From positions 23,162,001 to 23,226,000 of the forward strand of contig JAIVEN010000010.1 of NCBI GenBank assembly GCA_026686845.1: a stretch of DNA of 64,000 bases, written 5' to 3'. A model generated the notes under the pieces. That model was not told where the DNA came from. It did not search any database and was given only the letters and a program-made list of their open reading frames with translations. Position numbers and translations under genes: made by a program. Each line of letters starts with the position of its first letter. The stretch's first letter is position 1. Origin of the DNA: Adenanthera pavonina. Lineage: Eukaryota > Streptophyta > Magnoliopsida > Fabales > Fabaceae. Below are positions 22,168-34,417 of this stretch, piece after piece.

Positions 22168-25100
22168 CACAGAAACTATTTCTTCTTCTTGGATAATTGA
22201 CTCAGGCTCCACAGACCACGTAAGTAAGGATCGAGGATCCTTTACAAAGTACCATCGGTTGCCGAATCAAAGCAAGTGGCTTTATGTTGGTAACAACACG
22301 AGAATTGAGGTGATAGGCATAGGAACCTGCAAATTAACTTTGCGAGGAGGAAAAACCTTGATCCTCTATGATGTACTCCATGCACCTGACATCTGATGGA
22401 ACTTAGTTTCTATTTCCTGCTTATTAATTTATGGGTTTAATGTAAATTTTCATGATAAAGTAGCAGACATTTCATTAAGGACAACCTTTTATGGTTCAGA
22501 TTTTCTTTCAAAGAAGTTCTTTGTTATGGACATTGTTAATGTTTTTTATATGCATGATTGCTTTGCAACTTCTTCCAATTCAAATGTTGATATGAATGCT
22601 TGGCATGCTAGACTAGGACATATTAATCAAAATAGAATGATTAAACTAGCTAAAGAAGGACTGCTAGGTGCAATTGATAAAATGGAAATGTCCTTGTGTG
22701 AGCATTGCCTGGTTGGTGAAGCAACTAGAAAACTATTTGGAACTAAAACTAGAGCAGAAACTCTATTGCAATTAATTCATTTAGATGTTTATGGTTCTAT
22801 GAGTGTAAGGGCAAAACATAGAGCTGTTTATTTCATCACTTTCATTGATGATTACTCACGATTTGGTTATGTCTATTTGATGTCACATGAATCTGAAGCA
22901 CTAGAATGTTTTAGACGATATATGAACTTAGCTGAAAATCAAATGGACAAGAAAATCAAAGCATTAAGAATCGATCACGGACGTGAATATTTATCAAATC
23001 AATTCAAAAAGCTTTGTGAAGAAAAGGGAATAGTAAGGCAACTTACAATCCCTGGCACCCCACAACAAAATAGTGTAGCCGAAAGAAGAAATAGAACATT
23101 ACTAGACATGGTTAGGTCCATGATGGCACAAGCCAATCTGCCCATTTTGTATTAGGGAGATGCAATTTTAACAGCAGCCTTCATACTTAACCGTGTGCCT
23201 TCAAAATCGGTCACATCAACACCCTATGAGCTATGGACAAATCATAAGCTGAATTTAAATATTTTAAAACCCTGGGGCTCGGTAGCTTATATCCATGATC
23301 CTTCTTACAAATATGGAAAAATATGTCCAAGAGGGAAGAAATGTATCTTTATTGGATACTCTGAACAATCTAAGGGTTACATTTTCATTGGAGAAACCCA
23401 GGATGGGAGTGTCACTGAAATAGAATTTAGAGATGCAACATTTCTAGAAAACGAATTTTCTAGTAGGGTTGAGGTAGATTGTACTATATTTCTTTATGAG
23501 ATACATGAAGAAAATGAGGAATAAATTTATATACCTCAACCTCTTAATTCGAGTGGGAGCTCACAAGGAAAAGTACAAGATTATGTTAAAAAACAGAATA
23601 ACTTACAAGAGATCCCATTGCGGAGAAGTAATAGAGAAAGTATACCAAAGAGATATTTTCCAATAGAAGGGACTGCACTTATAGTTACCCCACAAAATTA
23701 TGATGAGTCTAATTCAATACATGAGGCTTTATCATCCCCTGCTAGTAATGAATGGAAGAAAGCAATGGAAGAGGACATAAATTCAATGAGGATAAACCAA
23801 GTCTGGGATATGGTCAATCTTCCATCTGGACATAAGGTAATTGGGAATAAATGGATTCTCAAAATTAAGAGAAATGCAGATGAATCGATTGAACGATACA
23901 AGGCTCGATTAGTGGCAAAAGGATATACTCAACAAGAAAGTATAGATTATGATGATACTTTTTCACCTGTTGTGCATTTCGACTCCATAAGACTAATTCT
24001 GGCAATAGTAGCAAGTTTAAACTTAGAATTACATCATATGGATGTAAAAACCGTATTTTTAGATGGTGAACTGGATGAAGAAATCCATATGCAATAGCCA
24101 TTAGGTTTCATTGAGAAAGGGAAAGAGAATAAAGTCTGCAAGTTAAAAAGGTCCATTTACGGACTTAAATAATCATCCAGAGAGTGGTATTTGAAGTTTC
24201 ACCAAGCTATAACCTTGTACGATTTTCAGATGATCGACGAGGACCACTGTGTATACATTAAGAATTTTTAAAAGAATCTTGTGATATTATCCCTTTATGT
24301 GGATGATATACTATTAGCTGGAAATAGTCTAAAATCGATTATAGCTATCAAAGAATGGTTATCTTCAAATTTTGAAATGAAAGATATGGGTAAAGCTGAT
24401 TATATACTAGGAGTTAAGATCCATAGAGATCGCCCACAAAAATTAATATCTCTTTCTCAGAAAAATTACATTGAGAAAATTCTTGAGTGATTCAACATGA
24501 AAAACTATAAATCTATGGATACCTCTATTTCAAAAGGAGAAAATCTGAGCCGAGATATGTGTCCTCAGACTGAGTCTGAAAAGAAGATGATTGAAAGAGT
24601 CCCTTATTCCAGTACAGTTGGTAGTTTAATGTATGCCATGATGTGTACGAGACTAGACATATGTTATGCAGTTGGTTTGGTCAGTAGGTACCAGTCAAAC
24701 CCTAGACTGAAACATTGGAAAGATGTGAAGAGAATCTTGAGATATTTGCAAGGCACAGCAGATTATGCCCTATGTTATCAAGGAAGTGATTTACGCTTGG
24801 TAGGATACTCTGATGCAGATTGGGGAGGAGATCTAGATGAGCACAAATTGACTTCTGGATTTGTTTTTCTGCTAAAGAATGGAGCTATATCTTGTTGTAG
24901 TAAGAAACAGACTTGTATTGCTTTGTCTACCATGGAAGCAGAGTTCGTTGCATGTTCTGCAGCAGTACAAGAAGCAGTATGGTTGAAAAGATTCACAAAA
25001 CACTTAGGGAACATTGGTGATAAATTGGATCCAATTTTGATAAACTGTAACAGCGAGACTGCCATTGCTTACACTAAAGATCCCAAGTATCATAGTAAGA

Positions 25101-25270
25101 GAAAGCACATAGACACAAAGTATAATTTTGTAAGAGATGCCATAGAACAGAAAAGTGTTACAATTCGCCATATTCCTACATGTCAAATGATTGCTGATCC
25201 CTTTACCAAGCCAATACCTAGAGATATATATGTTGATCATCTAAAATTACTTGGTATTCATAGGATATGA
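22168..25270 (+). pseudogene. copia pol (protease, integrase, RT, RNase H)
   Basis: One frame holds the whole polyprotein with stops at 22394, 23153, 23522, 24095, 24170, 24269 and 24488. Protease: WIIDSGSTDHV near 22189. Integrase: zinc motif WHARLGH...CEHC (from about 22600), core aspartate in FIDDYSRF, and glutamate in GTPQQNSVAERRNRTL. Reverse transcriptase: MDVKTVFLDGELDEE (about 24038) and LYVDD (about 24285). RNase H: YSDADWGGDLDEHKLTSGF and ALSTMEAEFVA (about 24800-24960), ending near GIHRI. The order is diagnostic for Ty1/copia. The motifs are well kept, so decay was recent relative to the family. The clade is not assigned. Confidence 0.93.
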
Positions 25271-26395
25271 TGTAACACAAATCTCTGTAATGATCAATTA
25301 TATGAATAAAATTAAGTGCATTTTTCTATAATTGAGTCATTTGAGTACATATACTTCTGAAAAATATACAATGTCTAGTATGTTGTACATGTTGATAAGG
25401 TTAGCTTTCTCACACGAGCAACTGCCTTTGATACTCATGGAGAGTGGGTAAAGATGAGACATTTTTTGTATTCACTAGTAAATTTGCAAGAAGGCAAATA
25501 TGATAGTTAAACAATATAAAATAAGTAGCCCCGATAAAAGAAGAGAATAGGTCGAGATGAGATCTAATAAAAATAAATTTTGGATTAAATTATAGATACC
25601 CATAATCCATAATACATGTAACCAAATAAGAATTCTCCAACAAAGACGTTATGATAAGTAGAAGCATTGGTAGAATTCAGGTTAGACACTGTGTGTGTCT
25701 GAACTTAAATCTATATGGTGCTAACAACAAAAACAAAATTGATATATGCTCTTATGTGATAAGAGTAACATCGTAGCATGTAATTCATACTGCATGTGTT
25801 TTTAAAACCGCAAATGGGAAGTAAGTGAATAGATCCCTGCTTTATTACTGTGTGAGTTCTAGAGAGGAATAAATCCTCTCATTAATGTCCTTATGACTTT
25901 GACATTTTCATGCAAAATGATTCAATGTTAGCTACTTTAGCATATATCCAATGGTCATGATAAATTCAATCAAAAGGTCTTATGCTAGGAAAGCAATTGT
26001 TTCATATTGAAATGAAATATGGATAAAATGAAGATTATCTGAATATATACACACTTATACTGGTGTCTAAGACATGTCCGTTAAGAAGTTATGATGTTAA
26101 CATCTTAAGTGTAGACACTAAGTATACAAGAGTTAGGCAATCTAAGTTTATATAAAAACTTATGAGGGATTAGATTTGCCATGGATGAAAGTGTATATGG
26201 ATAAATCTAGGACATTCAAGGCATAATACATGAACAAGATAAATACAAAATGCATGAGGTAATTCTATACTGGTCCTTGAAAAGGATTTCTAGTATAAGA
26301 ATACCTAATTATACACGTCATGCCCATGCGGCCATGGTAGAACACTTACTATGAAATGGAAAGGAAGAATTGTAAGAGGTTATCCTATCAAGTAT
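25271..26395 (+). other. 3' noncoding region of the copia element
   Basis: About 1.1 kb lies between the end of RNase H and the polypurine tract. I see no open frame or known motif. Confidence 0.6.
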
Positions 26396-26405
26396 GAGTG
26401 GGAGA
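26396..26405 (+). other. polypurine tract of the copia element
   Basis: GAGTGGGAGA immediately before the 3' LTR. It is mostly purine, as expected for plus-strand priming. Confidence 0.75.
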
Positions 26406-26847
26406 TGTTGGGTTTCACCCTTGATGGATAGAAATTGAGAGCCCAAACATAAGGGCCCAAACCCAAAATAAAATAAAAAGTATTTTATTTAATATTAATT
26501 TAATAAGAGAGGGAGGGAACGGTTAATGTTAACCATTCCCACACAACGCACGCTCGGAGAAAAATAAGTGATCATGTGTGTGCGTGGAAAAAAGAGAATA
26601 GATCAGTTTCTGAAAAGCACTCTTCAATGGTGTAACGCTCGGTTCTCTGGGGGTTGCTCTCTCTCTTCCTCTCTAAAAAAACTCTCTTGCTCTTCCTCTC
26701 AATTTTCCTTCTTGAGTGTATATGTGGTGAACCAGTAAACAAAGTCCGAGTGATTTTGTTTTTACCACCTGGAATTCTTCATTCTCTCTGTGTGGAAGAA
26801 TACATTCTCGATCGGTATGTATGTCTTCCCTATCTTTTATACTTTCA
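26406..26847 (+). repeat. 3' LTR of the copia element
   Basis: 442 bp, the partner of 18678-19117. Counted by eye, about 24 substitutions and two single-base indels separate the two copies. Confidence 0.95.
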
Positions 26848-27260
26848 ATTACAATAAGCTAAACCATGGTTGCAATTGCAAGCAGACCCAAAACGAACCT
26901 TTTGCCTATAACTCTATGAAGGACATAAGAATTAGGGTATGCCCTCAGTAGTAGCAAGTACAACGTTGTCATGTAGCTCATGATTACTAGAAGAATCAAG
27001 GAAACCTTGCGCTCAGGAATTAGGGTTATGAAAAGTATGATCCATACAAAAAGTTTGTAATATATCCCTAAATTGCCCAAGTTTCGAATGATCCGAAGAG
27101 CAGTAGCTTATGGGCTTAAGGGAATGTTGAAAGGACAGGAAAAGTTGAATTCTAGATTGAACTGCTTTTAGTGAGGTGTTTTTGGTTCATATGGCTCATC
27201 AGTGGATGAAGAAGGTGTTGATGAGGGGAGAATTCTCTGGGCTGTTCCCAAACTTGCCAT

Positions 27261-28136
27261 GGTGAATGATTTGATAGAACTTTGGGAAAATCTTGAAAGG
27301 GAAAGTCGTAAAGAAAGAGACTGTTAAATGTGTTTTTGTGTGTGTGTGTGTGTGTGTGTTTGCTTTGAATCAAGCTTGCGTTAATTTATATCATCAAGGA
27401 GAGAGAGAACTCCAGCTCTTTCTTTGAATATTACAGTTGGAAGACTTTGACGGGAGACTTGTCTCTAGTAGTGGATGAAATCTTTTGATACGTTGAATTT
27501 AATAACTGATTGTGCTATAAGTATGAAATAATACTTCCTTGATCATATAGTTAAGGATGCAATTCTATAAGAAATCTTTATGGCATGAAATTAATACTAC
27601 ACAAACATCCTTTTATCTATTATGTTTTCACAGGTTATCTATGTATGTTTTTTCCATAGATGAAATTTGTTTTAATGTAATGTTTTATAGAAATCTTTTT
27701 ATTTAATTTGTTCTCTGCAAATCCAGTAATAATTTTGTGAATTTGCTTTTGGAAAATCATTAAAAGAAATATTATCAATAGAAAGGGCTTCAATCAACAT
27801 ATGGAAGTAATGAAAATTGAAATAATAGTAATTTCTAAAAAAAAAAAAATTGGTATATATCTTCAGGCGATTTCCTACTGTTAGGTAAATGACTTGGCAA
27901 CGGTAATGACATATCGCTGGAACGACCATTGCAAATTTATTTGCTGTAAATATCATTACTTAATACAAAAAGTGTTCATTGAAAAATTTAAGTATTCAAT
28001 ATTTCCGCCGGCCGTCAAAATTGAACCCACCTCTAAAATCAATTTTTTTAAAAAAAATCTAGCGGCCTCTTTTTACATGAAAATTCCTCGTAAAATTATC
28101 ACCCAAACATTGTCAAATTTATAAAGAATATAGTTC
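27261..28136. other. upstream flank of the PRA1-like pseudogene
   Basis: A TG microsatellite (about 27336-27361) lies 75-100 bases upstream of the ATG. Further out the DNA is AT-rich without a recognisable gene. A promoter cannot be defined. Confidence 0.4.
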
Positions 28137-30454
28137 ATATATATTAGGGATGCACAGAGTAAGACCGGATTGATAGTTAACATGATACTTGGTCTTTACA
28201 AAGTTGGGTAAGACCCGGCCAACCCGGCATATGAGACTAGAGTAGGCTCAGTTTTAAAAAGTATTTAAAAATAAAAAATAAGTTAATTTTATTTATTAAC
28301 AAAAATATAATTACAATTATCCAAAATATATTTTCTTAAAAAATAATATTATAATAAAAAATAATATTTGTTAAAATTATAAATATTTAATAATAATGCA
28401 TTATTTTTACACAATATTAAGAAATCAATCTAAAATTTTAAATTAAATTCTTAAAAATATTCACAATAATGATATAATCAATTTATTTCATATGTTTTAT
28501 TAAGAAAAAATATTATATAAATTTTTTAAGAAATATATAAAATTATATATATATACATATCGGGACTGAGCGAGACCGGATTTATTCTTAACTCGGTACC
28601 TAACTATAACATCTAAATTTTTTTTATTTTGTTTGAATTCTAGTTTAGAGAATTACTACATAATTAGAATTAAAAGAGTTTAAATATCTTATGTAGATCA
28701 AATTAGGGACTAAATTGCAAAGGATGATTGGGGACCAAATTGCAAAGAAAGTTGGATGGCATAATTAAAAATATCAATTATTAGCAAAAAGACAAAAAAG
28801 GGGACATATATGTCATTTCCTCAAACAAATTATCTATCCAGTATTTGCTAAGATTGGTTATAGGAGATGACTCAGGAAAATTATTGTAAGAAATTATACT
28901 TTAATGAGCAAAACCAGAAAATAGATATATTGGGCAGAAAATTGATCCAAAGTTCCATAATCTGTAAATTAATAAGAATTAGAAAATAAGTCTAGATTAG
29001 GAAACTCAAATATATCAGGGCATAAAAAGAGATACTGGATTTTTTCTATAAGGTTGAAATAGTTATAGAATCGGTCTAATGGATATTGGGTCAAAATTAG
29101 AGTTCAAGCTCAGTAAGACTGCACCGGTTTCTTAATAGGCCAAGAGTACTATTTATGGAGGCCCAATAAAGGTATAGAAAACCCTAATAGGCTAAGGATG
29201 ATTTTTGAAGGCCCAAAAGTATTATCGACAAGAATAACTCAAACGATATCAAGAAAGGATAAAGAGCCCAATAAGCCCAATTTACTCAATTTCCAGATTA
29301 ATTTAATTATAGGTGACCCAGTAGACTATGAAATAATCAAGAATAAATCCCAAATAATATCAGAAGGTTTATAATAATCCTATGTGCAGAGAGATTACAG
29401 GAAAAAAACTAATCAGCACTAATTTTATCGATGTTTTTTGTTAGAGCTCGATAAAATAAAATATTTTCTAAAATAAATTATATGTGCTTAGAAATGATTA
29501 ATTAAGGTTATAATAAGTTTGAAATTCATATTTTAACTATATTTCTATATGAAAAATTTTACCAGACAAAATTTACATAATCGGAGCCTGAAAACCCGGT
29601 ATATGTTAAAATTTGGCCTAGAATTAAATAGTTTAAGTCCAAATAATTAAAGGCATAATCTTGGGCTGAATTTGGACTCAAAATTTCGTGCAAATAAGAA
29701 GAAAAAAGGAGTGGAGAAGAGTTAACCACCATGCGTGATACTATTTCAAATATTAGGTGTCAAAATTGGAAGTTTGGATGAAGTAAGCTTATGTAAGCAT
29801 AATGATGCAATATTTACCTTATTTGGAGATAAAAGTGGCATCTAAATTAATGACAAGAGAGGGAAAATTAATTATATAACAATTATGTGAAGAAATTAGG
29901 TGTATGGTGGAGAAAAGAGATGATGTAGTACAATTTTAGCCCTTGGATCAAAATTTAATCCAATGGATGGAGTTGCTTCTTGTTATCTATAAATAAGCTC
30001 TTCCTCCCCTCCATTCTTCACACCAAAAAATGAAAATCCATCATTTATTAGTGAGAGAGTGAGTTATAGAGAGAAGGAGGAGAAGAGGAAAGAAAAAATT
30101 GTAAGTTTAAGGTAACATATTTTCCCTTTCTTGCATTTTATTTCTAAATGATTGATTAGATCTTGTATTTCTATGATTGGTAGGTAGAAAACATGTTTAT
30201 GATATGAATATGATGATGATGTTGGATCAAAATGGTAAAAGAATGATGAACATGCTACAAAGTTTGCATTAATAAGCATGAACATGTGATGAACATGATG
30301 AACATGTTAAAAGATGCCTTTTGATCTTAAATGTTACCATGCTAAAATGAAATCATGTTTCTTACAATTATTTTTCAATATTATGCTAAGAGTGGGATTA
30401 TGATGTTATTGGGATTTTCATAAATCTCACTCCATCAAATATCTAACTATGATT

Positions 30455-32175
30455 TGTTAGCAAGGCTGACTTCCCAAGAGGGGGGTGAATTGGGAAGATT
30501 GAAATTTTTCTGCACAAAGTGAAATGGGTGAAGATAGCACTGTATAATGTAAACAACGTATAAAACAGAGCAAACTGAAAAGTAAGGGTAAGGAGAAAAA
30601 GACTCAGTGATTTATCCTGGTTCGGTCTATCCACTTGACCTACGTCCAATCCTCAAGACAACTTTTGAGATTTATCCACTATACAGCAAGAATTCAACGG
30701 GCTTCTTGCTAATGCCACAGTACACGAGTATGCTCTGTTTCATGAGCTCTCTCAAACTCTCTAAGCACTTTCACTGTGTGCTTCCCAATCCCCTTGTGAT
30801 TTTCCCTCACAAGTAGATCTATCTTCCAGATGAAGAGTAGATTGTTTACAAATATATAACTCTCTTGAATAGAGTAGATATGAAGGTTAAAGTACAGATA
30901 TTGAAGCTAGAGGGTAAAAGCTCTTGAGAAGAAGTTTTGACAGAAATTCGGTATATACAAGTTAGATTCGTTACCCACAACTTCAGATGTTGATGTATTT
31001 ATAGATTTAGGTCTCAAATGTCCGTTAGAGACTTAATCTATCCGTTGGAAAAGTTATCCAACGGTTACTCTGAAAAACTATCCGTTAACAAACCGCATTT
31101 AATGCTTCTAACATATTGAAATTCGAATTTTGGTTGATCAACAGACGAATTTCGAAGGAACCGAAGGTTAAAGCTTTCAACGTTACAGCACGAAGTTTGT
31201 CTGTTCATGAAGTGAAATTCGAATTTTGAAACTTACAAAACATTTTCTCAATATGACATATGAATTTTCAAGAAGAAAGTTTTTCGGTTAAGTGTGAACA
31301 GTGTTTTCAATTTTCTACAGTGCCTTAGAAATTCGAATTTTGGAAGCCCAAAATTCGTCTGTTCCCAGTACGTGAAAAGGAGGCACAGTAGTTCACTTTC
31401 TTCGAAATTCGAATGTTGAAGAGTGAAGTTTGTCTGTCAGAGAGCAGTTTTGAAACTTAAATCATTCTTGATCTCAGATGAACTTTAACATTGTTTCAGA
31501 CGAATTTTTTCTATTTTCTCAAGTTTTGTTTTATCTGAAATTCGAATTTTGAAGATCCAAAGTTCGTCTGTTTCAAGAAAACTTCTTTCAGACTTGGATG
31601 AAAATTCGAATGTTGGGAAGTCAAAATTCGTCTGTCAGAAAGCATTTATCAAACTCAGTTTCTTTTGATTTCAGATGCATTTTATCATAGTTTCAGACGA
31701 ATTTCTTTGGTTTTCACAAACTTCATTTTACTTGAAATTCGAATTTTGAAAGTGTGAAGTTCGTCTGTTACCAAAGAGACTTCTTTCAGATTTGTATGAA
31801 AATTCAAATTTTGAAAACCAAAATTCGTTTGACAGAGAGCCATCTCTTTAGACTTATTCAGTTTTAGCTCGAAATTCGAATTTCCCAAAGCAAAGTTCGA
31901 ATTTCCAATTTGACAGTTAAGTTTAAACTTTTAAACTTCGTCTGTTTTGGGTGTTTTCCAAATAAGTCAAGATTTAACACAAAATCAAGGTTTGAAAACA
32001 TCTTTTCTTCTAATCAAAATCTTTTACCCAATCATAACTAAAACTAAGAATCCTACAAAAGATCTAATAGCAAATTCTCAGAAATCTTCACTCAAAACAA
32101 CTTTGATCTCCTTTGATATCTTCAATCCAAGTTCTTGAGTGTTGGTTTGGAATCATCAAAACTCTTGATTCAACA
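30455..32175 (-). mobile_element. copia-type solo LTR with CGAATTT array
   Basis: 1,721 bp, on the plus strand TGTTAG...TTCAACA, with perfect TGATT duplications (30450-30454 and 32176-32180). It is inserted in the gypsy solo LTR. Read on the minus strand, it has an upstream part (32175 to about 31118) full of AAATTCGAATTT and CAGACGAA motifs, a TATA motif near 31000, then a transcribed-looking part. The phrase ATCCTGGTTCGGTC (30616-30629) is, from memory, common in copia LTRs. No internal sequence remains. Confidence 0.85.
31118..31935 (-). repeat. palindrome array in the U3 part of the LTR
   Basis: At least six perfect copies of the 12-base palindrome AAATTCGAATTT, plus several one-mismatch copies, alternate with TTCGTCTG/CAGACGAA units at irregular spacing of roughly 60-200 bases. 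This may be a set of transcription-factor sites. The short family member at 2182-2841 lacks it. Confidence 0.8.
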
Positions 32176-32801
32176 TGATTATGTCCAAATCATGTGAAAG
32201 GCAAGGAGGAGGATTCATGAAGAAATATTTAGTAATAGGAAGGATATTTTGGATGTTTATGTAATATCAAAATTCAATGGCAATCTATGTTAGAATTATG
32301 TAAATTACATGTGACTCCTAGACAATGAATAAAGTTTGTTTTGGATTAATTTTACATGTGTTATATGACTACTATTGTGAGAATAGTATTATGGAATTTT
32401 ATGGAATGAAATTTGGAAAAATTAGGGTAAAATTGTAAGTAAATTCATGAAATTTACTGTAGCTATTTGCCAAATAAAATTCCAAATGAATATTTTTTCC
32501 TCATAGATTATTTTAAGAGATGAATTTAACAACTCAAACCACCCTTAAACGATTTTTCTAGAATTAATTATGATTTCTCAAAGTTCAGCCAAATTATTAT
32601 AGTGACCAAATAAATAGTGACTTTTGATAATTTTTTGAATTTGACCCAAATTTACTTCCAAATGCATCTAATTAGAACCCAAATCACTAAAGATAAATAG
32701 TAAATGGTTCCTAAAGTTAAGATTTGATACTAACCCAACCCGATCTCTAAGGCCAACCCAGTATGTCAGGCCCGGTATATTGGGTTGGTTAAACACCCAT
32801 A

Positions 32802-33600
32802 ATATATATAATTATTAAAAAAGGTCATTCATGCTTTTATTGAAATAAGAAAAAAAAAGTCAATAATATCATAACAATCACTAAGTTAACAATCTGTTAT
32901 TAATAATGTTATTTAGCTAAATTTAAAAAATGACATAAAATAAAAAAATAAAAGAATGAAAGGAACGCAACTATTTGAAGTGTGACTTGAAAAATAAAAG
33001 ACACGTTGACCGACCTATATACTTGAAACAAAAAAGTCAACTTGACCGACCTATTAGTGAGTAAACCTTCTTCGCAGTTTCAAAATAACGCGTTCTACAT
33101 TGAGTACACATTACGGTATTGTTGGGTCGAGAAGTTGACTTTTTCATTTGAGTTTCACAGCTACCATCACCGTTACTTTTGCATAAACGCTGTAAAATGC
33201 AAGTATTCAGTGGATTCAAGTAATATAAAATTGCAAGTATTCACATTTTATATTTTATATTGATGCAAGTAAATAGAAAACATCACAGATTCACTTAAAT
33301 TGACGGAAATTTTAATTGACACAGTGAAATAAAATGAAATATACTCATTTCAAAACTAACTACGAATTAAAATGATTTTGGATTCTGGGTAAAAACTCCT
33401 GTAATTGCATATTATTCAGTACATTTTCCTAGAATTTTATATAAATATTATGTGGATTTTATAAGTAGAATATATATATATATTGTCCGGTAGAATAAAT
33501 ACATGTGTATACTTTAGAAAAAAAATGTGGTGATAATTGTTGTATTACTTTAATTAATTTATATAGGATGATTTTACATTATTGGAATGTAGTGTAGACA
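32802..33600. other. noncoding, AT-rich
   Basis: No recognisable gene. A short direct repeat of GTTGACCGACCTAT-like sequence (33005-33053) is the only structure seen. Confidence 0.4.
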
Positions 33601-33603
33601 TTA

Positions 33604-34414
33604 TAGGCCCTGTTTGGTAGGAGGGAATGAGGGAGAGGGAATGGGAATGAGTAAGTGAATGATCCATTCCATGTGTTTGGTATGTGAGAAATCTTATACT
33701 TGGGAATAGATGATTCCCACGTATATGGGAATGAGCAAAGCTGCCATGGGGTGGGAATGAGCAGTTGAGCATGGGAATGAGTTTTATTAAAAAAAAATAT
33801 CCCTACTTAATCCTTTATTTTCAGGCTTCCTTCTACCCTTCCATCTTCGATGGCGTGCCTTCCTTGGTAACAATGGCAATATCAACAGTGACGGTGTGCC
33901 TTCCTTCATCTTTGAAGAGGTGTACGAATTTATGGCGATAAGAGGCTTGGCAATGTCAATGCCACCTTCACTTGTAGGAGCTTCGATTGCCGATGGAGAA
34001 GAAGAAAGGAGGAGGCAGCTTTGACAATCAAATTTATCTGGATTTCGATTGATAATCAGTTCCAGATCTAAAATTTTTTTCATTTTCCACAAATTTTCCA
34101 TATCTAAAATAGATGTCGATTTGTTTATTTTTTTTTCTTAAAGTGGTGTCTGTTGTTGTGGTTGAGAGATGTAACGAAGGAATGAGTGCTAGTCGGTGAG
34201 GAAGATGATGGTGGTGATGGTACCGATGAGCAGGGAAGAAGAAAGAAGGAAGGAGGGGACCTTTTTTATTAAATTCAAGGGTACTTGAGTCATTTTATAA
34301 TTTTTTATCTATCTTTTTTGTTATTCCCATTAGTTTTCCTGATATACCAAATATATATTAAAACCTATTCCCATTCTTATTCCATCAAAATTTATTCTAT
34401 GTATCAAATAGGGC
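33604..34414. mobile_element. MITE with GGCCCTGTTTGGTA ends
   Basis: The left end reads TAGGCCCTGTTTGGTA and the right end, on the opposite strand, GCCCTATTTGATA. TTA flanks both sides (33601-33603 and 34415-34417). The ends resemble PIF/Harbinger MITEs (GGGCCTGTTTGG with TTA duplications). Inside are many GGGAATGAG repeats near the left end. The roughly 100-codon minus-strand open frame in the middle matches no transposase I know. Confidence 0.55.
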
Positions 34415-34417
34415 TTA

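Larger units (their letters stand above)
18678..26847 (+). mobile_element. Ty1/copia retrotransposon, full length but defective
   Basis: This is an 8,170-bp element with LTRs 18678-19117 and 26406-26847 (TGTTGGG...TTTCA) and perfect 5-bp target duplications ATTAC (18673-18677 and 26848-26852). Next to the 5' LTR is the primer site TTGGTATCAGAAC; next to the 3' LTR is the polypurine GAGTGGGAGA. The coding order gag, protease, integrase, reverse transcriptase, RNase H defines Ty1/copia. By eye the LTRs differ at about 25 of 440 positions, so the insertion is not recent. Gag-pol carries many stops and a frameshift, so it is not autonomous. It sits inside the PRA1-like gene, in the opposite direction. 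Confidence 0.95.
18492..27260 (-). pseudogene. PRA1-family gene split by a copia element
   Basis: The minus-strand frame starts at ATG 27260-27258, runs to 26853, is interrupted by the 8.17-kb copia element, and resumes at 18677 to a TGA at 18494-18492. With one target copy removed this gives 594 bases: one exon of 198 codons. It has in-frame stops at codons 31 (TAA), 51 (TAA) and 134 (TAG). The protein has a Ser/Thr-rich amino end, then about four hydrophobic segments (near residues 69-82, 86-105, 121-133 and 144-163), with phrases such as NLGIYYKLFVWIILFITLIP and GVTLACSVPLVLVHAVLW. These match my recollection of PRA1 (prenylated Rab acceptor) proteins: small ER/Golgi membrane proteins that bind Rab GTPases. 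Length and lack of introns fit the family. The subfamily is not certain. Confidence 0.7.
28615..32729 (+). mobile_element. gypsy solo LTR, aged
   Basis: Flanked by perfect CTAAC duplications (28610-28614 and 32730-32734). The ends read TA...TA where gypsy LTRs have TG...CA; both changes are C-to-T type transitions. Without the nested insertion it is about 2.39 kb. It is collinear with the LTRs at 38408-40941 and 45853-49372: a TATA region near 29985, a 3' part with TCTCACTCCATCAAATATCTAAC, and a tail like that at 44100-44285. There is no internal region on either side, so it is a solo LTR. Confidence 0.8.
28145..32801. mobile_element. hAT-like MITE split by later insertions
   Basis: Once the solo LTR (28615-32729) and one CTAAC copy are removed, 28145-28614 joins 32735-32801 as one 537-base unit rich in GACCCGG/CCGGCC phrases. 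It starts TAGGGATGC and ends in ACACCCATA, weakly inverted (six of nine bases match). It is flanked by ATATATAT on both sides, an 8-bp repeat of low information. It has no coding capacity. The superfamily is a guess from these ends. Confidence 0.4.

Noticed and set aside
24778..25240. Minus-strand open frames over the copia RNase H region
   Set aside because: Shadows of the RNase H reading frame, which has clear catalytic motifs on the plus strand.
33787..34101. 104-codon minus-strand frame inside the MITE
   Set aside because: No similarity to a Harbinger transposase or DNA-binding protein; stop-poor low-complexity sequence is enough to explain it.
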